NCBI GenBank assembly: GCA_963682005.1
Contig: OY820914.1
Coordinates: 1,488,001-1,552,000 of the forward strand
Length of the DNA: 64,000 nucleotides
Reading direction: 5' to 3'
Origin: CAIYUC01 sp963682005
Lineage (GTDB): Bacteria > Bacteroidota > Bacteroidia > Bacteroidales > FEN-979
Position numbers and translations under genes: made by a program. Positions 61,587 to 64,000 of this stretch are shown here, piece after piece. Below the pieces are notes generated by a model that was not told where the DNA came from, did no database searches, and was given only the letters and a program-made list of their open reading frames with translations. The stretch's first letter is position 1. The number at the start of each line of letters is the position of its first letter.

Positions 61587-62999
61587 ATGAAAAAAACCAG
61601 ACAAATCTGCTCTATTGTCTTCCTGCTTGTCATTTTTATCAGCTTCGCCGGAAGATCTCAGAATGCTCCCGTCACCGTTATGCAAAATGATACGGTGTGC
61701 CCTTATTCATCATTGACCGTCCCTGTTAAAGTCTATAATTTTTCTAACATCACCGTTGTTTCCATGCGGATTGATTATGACACCAACGTGCTTCTGTTTG
61801 ACCATACCACCTTCAACCCTGCGATCGTCGGCGCTTTGGTCGCGGCCACACCGGTTGCAGGAGGGGGATCAACATTCAAGATCATGATCAGCTGGATGAA
61901 GATGTCCCCGCTTGCGCTCGACGACGGAACCACTTTTGTAAACCTCGGATTTTTATACAAGTCAGGGAATGGGATCCTGACATTCAATAACACCGATAAT
62001 GACGGTCAGGATTGTGAGTATGCCGACCAGAACTTCGAACCGCTGAATGATATGCCAACAGCTGCATTTTATTTCAACGGACTGATCGTTGACGGGGAGA
62101 ACGGCGGTACAGTATCCGGAGGCACCACCATTAATAACGGCGAAAGCACCGGGGCGTTATCTTTGTCAGGACAGGTCGGCACAGTGCTTAAATGGCAAAG
62201 GCAATTCAACGGCGGCGGATATTACGACATTCCTTCAACAGCAGGACTTACGGTTTATTCGGAAGTGCCGTCCGCCATCGGAACCTGGGATTACCGGGCT
62301 GTCACAAAATACAATGGATGCAATGAGTCATACTCTTCGCCGGCAACGGTAACCGTTCTTGCCGGTAAAATACTGAATGTAAGGGCTTACATGGAAGGTC
62401 TTTTTGACTCCTATGCCGGGACCATGAAAAAGGCCCAGGATTGCATTGACGAAGCCAATACGTTCGATAAGTTCCCGCTGGATTATTGCGATACCCTCTC
62501 GGTTTACCTGGCTAATGCTGATGAACCCTGGGATATTGTGCTTGAGGCCCACGCAAAATATATCAATACGGAAGGGTACATTCCCGGATTCAATGTGCCG
62601 CTTTCCGGAAACTATTACATCGTCGTTAAGCATCGCCAGTCAGTAGAAACCTGGAGCGCAAACCCGGTTTCCTTCAGCGGTCCGGGCGGATCGGTCAATT
62701 ATGATTTTTCCGCCGGCGCCGGCCAGGCATTTGGGAACAATATGAAGCATATGACCGAAAACTCAGGCGGCTATGCCTTATACAGCGGCGATATTACAGG
62801 AATGACCGGGACCCAGGATGGCTATGTGGATATCTTTGACAATAACGACGTTTTCAACCTGGCGCAGATAGCCGGGTTCGGGTATGTTGCCCAGGACCTG
62901 AACGGCGATGGGTTCGTCGATATTTTCGACATGGCGCTTGTGTTCAACAATATGCAGACCGCAACCGGTATGATTACGCCCGTTAACCCGGGGAAGTGA
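61587..62999 (+). CDS. Secreted cohesin-like and dockerin-like domain protein
   Basis: 470 aa from the ATG at 61587 (MKKTRQICSIVFLLVIFISFAGRSQ, signal peptide); the ORF extends to an upstream ATG at 61542 without improving the signal. Residues ~28-175 resemble a cohesin fold: V-C-P-Y-S-S-L-T-V-P-V-K-V-x-N, then MRIDYDTNVLLFD, and FVNLGFLY. An Ig-like segment (~180-255) and a beta domain (~260-375) follow. The C-terminus holds two dockerin-type calcium repeats (TQDGYVDIFDNNDVFN and LNGDGFVDIFDMALVFN). In clostridia cohesins bind dockerins to build cellulosomes; here both are on one chain, suggesting self-assembly or a general adhesion role. There is no T9SS domain after the dockerin. Confidence 0.78.
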   Translation: MKKTRQICSIVFLLVIFISFAGRSQNAPVTVMQNDTVCPYSSLTVPVKVYNFSNITVVSMRIDYDTNVLLFDHTTFNPAIVGALVAATPVAGGGSTFKIMISWMKMSPLALDDGTTFVNLGFLYKSGNGILTFNNTDNDGQDCEYADQNFEPLNDMPTAAFYFNGLIVDGENGGTVSGGTTINNGESTGALSLSGQVGTVLKWQRQFNGGGYYDIPSTAGLTVYSEVPSAIGTWDYRAVTKYNGCNESYSSPATVTVLAGKILNVRAYMEGLFDSYAGTMKKAQDCIDEANTFDKFPLDYCDTLSVYLANADEPWDIVLEAHAKYINTEGYIPGFNVPLSGNYYIVVKHRQSVETWSANPVSFSGPGGSVNYDFSAGAGQAFGNNMKHMTENSGGYALYSGDITGMTGTQDGYVDIFDNNDVFNLAQIAGFGYVAQDLNGDGFVDIFDMALVFNNMQTATGMITPVNPGK

Positions 63000-63140
63000 T
63001 CCGCCGGCTCAGACTACCATTTCAAGTTTCTTTCCCTTATCAAAACCTGTCAGGATTTATAAATTCATGCACTATTATTGAATGATATTTGGGGAAATTG
63101 CAGTACATTGCATGGGTAATAACCAAATAATTTCATAACC

Positions 63141-64000
63141 ATGAAAAAGTTTGCCGCCCTCTTTGCTGCTTTCCTGATCGTATCATTTGTATTCGGACAG
63201 GCTTCAATTCAAAAAGCACCGGTTAATCCTGATTATACCAGGTATCTTCAGGACCTTCAGAACGGATCTGTTACCACCGTCACCCCCGACGGACATGGGC
63301 TGGGATATATCCCACCGGTATTAAAACCCGATTTTTCAGGATTTGTAGCACCCCAAAATCCCCTCACCCTTCCGGCTGTCTTCGATTTGCGAACAAGCGG
63401 ACGCATGACTTCAGTAAAAAACCAGGGAGGTTGCGGCTCATGCTGGACATTTGCCGCCATGGCCTCCATGGAGTCGAGATGGATCACCCTGGGGTACGGC
63501 ACGTATGATCTGTCGGAGAACAACCTGAAAAACTGCCATTTGTTTGACTGGGGTCCCTGCGAGGGCGGGAACTTTCACCTGTCGTCCGCTTACATGTCGA
63601 GAAGGGCAGGACCCATTTCTGAAACGGCGGACCCTTATTCAGAGTCTCCGCAGGCATGCACGACGGGGCTCACACCAGTAGCATACGAGACAAGTGCCTG
63701 TTACCTGCCGGATGACCCGGCAACGATCAAACAAATTTTATATGACAACGGAGCGATCCATACTGCGTTTTACTGGAACGCCTCTTATTATAATGCATCA
63801 GATTACACCTATTACTTTGACGGTGCCGAAAATACAAACCATGCGGTAACCATTGCAGGATGGGATGATACAAAAGTAACCGCCGGAGGCACCGGCGCCT
63901 GGCTGATCAAAAACAGCTGGGGTTCATCATGGGGCAATAGCGGGTATTTCTATATTTCATACAACGATTCCAGGATTCTCACGGATAATGGATATTTCCC
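63141..64000 (+). CDS. Papain-like (C1A) cysteine protease, 3' partial
   Basis: The frame from the ATG at 63141 runs off the window end (286 codons visible). There is a signal peptide at ~1-19 (MKKFAALFAAFLIVSFVFGQ). After a ~65-residue pro-like region, the mature enzyme starts near LPAVFDLRTSG. The active-site Cys is in NQGGCGSCW, the His in NHAVTIAGWDD and the Asn in KNSWGSSWG, so the C1A catalytic triad is complete. The C-terminus, where a T9SS sorting domain would lie, is outside the window. It lies 141 nt after the dockerin-type gene on the same strand. Confidence 0.92.
   Translation, partial: MKKFAALFAAFLIVSFVFGQASIQKAPVNPDYTRYLQDLQNGSVTTVTPDGHGLGYIPPVLKPDFSGFVAPQNPLTLPAVFDLRTSGRMTSVKNQGGCGSCWTFAAMASMESRWITLGYGTYDLSENNLKNCHLFDWGPCEGGNFHLSSAYMSRRAGPISETADPYSESPQACTTGLTPVAYETSACYLPDDPATIKQILYDNGAIHTAFYWNASYYNASDYTYYFDGAENTNHAVTIAGWDDTKVTAGGTGAWLIKNSWGSSWGNSGYFYISYNDSRILTDNGYF

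Overview
The window looks like a chromosomal segment of an uncultured member of the Bacteroidota. Evidence for this is: several secreted proteins ending in type IX secretion (T9SS) sorting domains; FISUMP (Fibrobacter succinogenes major paralogous) domains; PKD-like repeat arrays; a GH92 mannosidase; a heparinase II/III-like lyase; and repeated promoters of the Bacteroidota form TTG-N19..21-TAnnTTTG, with weak or absent Shine-Dalgarno sequences. The dominant theme is large exported or lipid-anchored proteins, interleaved with a few regulatory and transport loci.

Layout. 1-4950: 3' part of a giant secreted protein with 19 PKD-like repeats. 5-14 kb: DUF4153 membrane protein, cyclophilin lipoprotein, DUF1028 protein, beta-lactamase-fold hydrolase, a small secreted repeat protein, and three tandem DUF3089 hydrolases. 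14-16 kb: DUF4242 protein, a truncated DUF4239-like gene and an isomerase pseudogene. 16-23.7 kb: two large convergent surface proteins sharing an N-terminal module, one with an S74 endosialidase-chaperone domain and one with three FISUMP domains. 24-27.3 kb: a kaiC-kaiB-kaiB-PAS operon. 27.4-37.7 kb: heparinase-like lyase, a truncated second cyclophilin, FISUMP lipoprotein, second small repeat protein, intact fucose-isomerase-like gene, universal stress protein, GH92 lipoprotein and cold-shock-domain protein. 38-41.5 kb: lipoprotein, TMEM175-like channel, T9SS beta-helix protein. 41.6-47.8 kb: a six-gene export operon (TolC, HlyD, two ATPases, two permeases). 48-50 kb: micro-ORF, MarC, cysteine-cluster protein. 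50-56.7 kb: three T9SS cargo proteins. 56.8-61.4 kb: decayed lipoprotein gene, NarL-type regulator, DnaQ-like exonuclease, two unknown proteins and a tRNA-Val. 61.5 kb to the end: cohesin/dockerin-like secreted protein and a papain-like protease cut by the window edge.

Two things stand out. First, a minimal Kai-type module has a KaiC with Ser-Ser at the position of the cyanobacterial Ser/Thr phosphosites, two KaiB proteins, and a PAS protein with no kinase domain. Second, there is an old segmental duplication: cyclophilin, small repeat protein, a foldable ~105-bp intergenic element and the isomerase occur in the same order and orientation at 6.5-15.8 kb and at 30.2-33.8 kb. In each copy a different member is broken. 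The two small repeat proteins keep nearly identical promoters and upstream boxes and form an undescribed-looking secreted family. All functional calls come from reading the sequence and from family knowledge; no database search was run.
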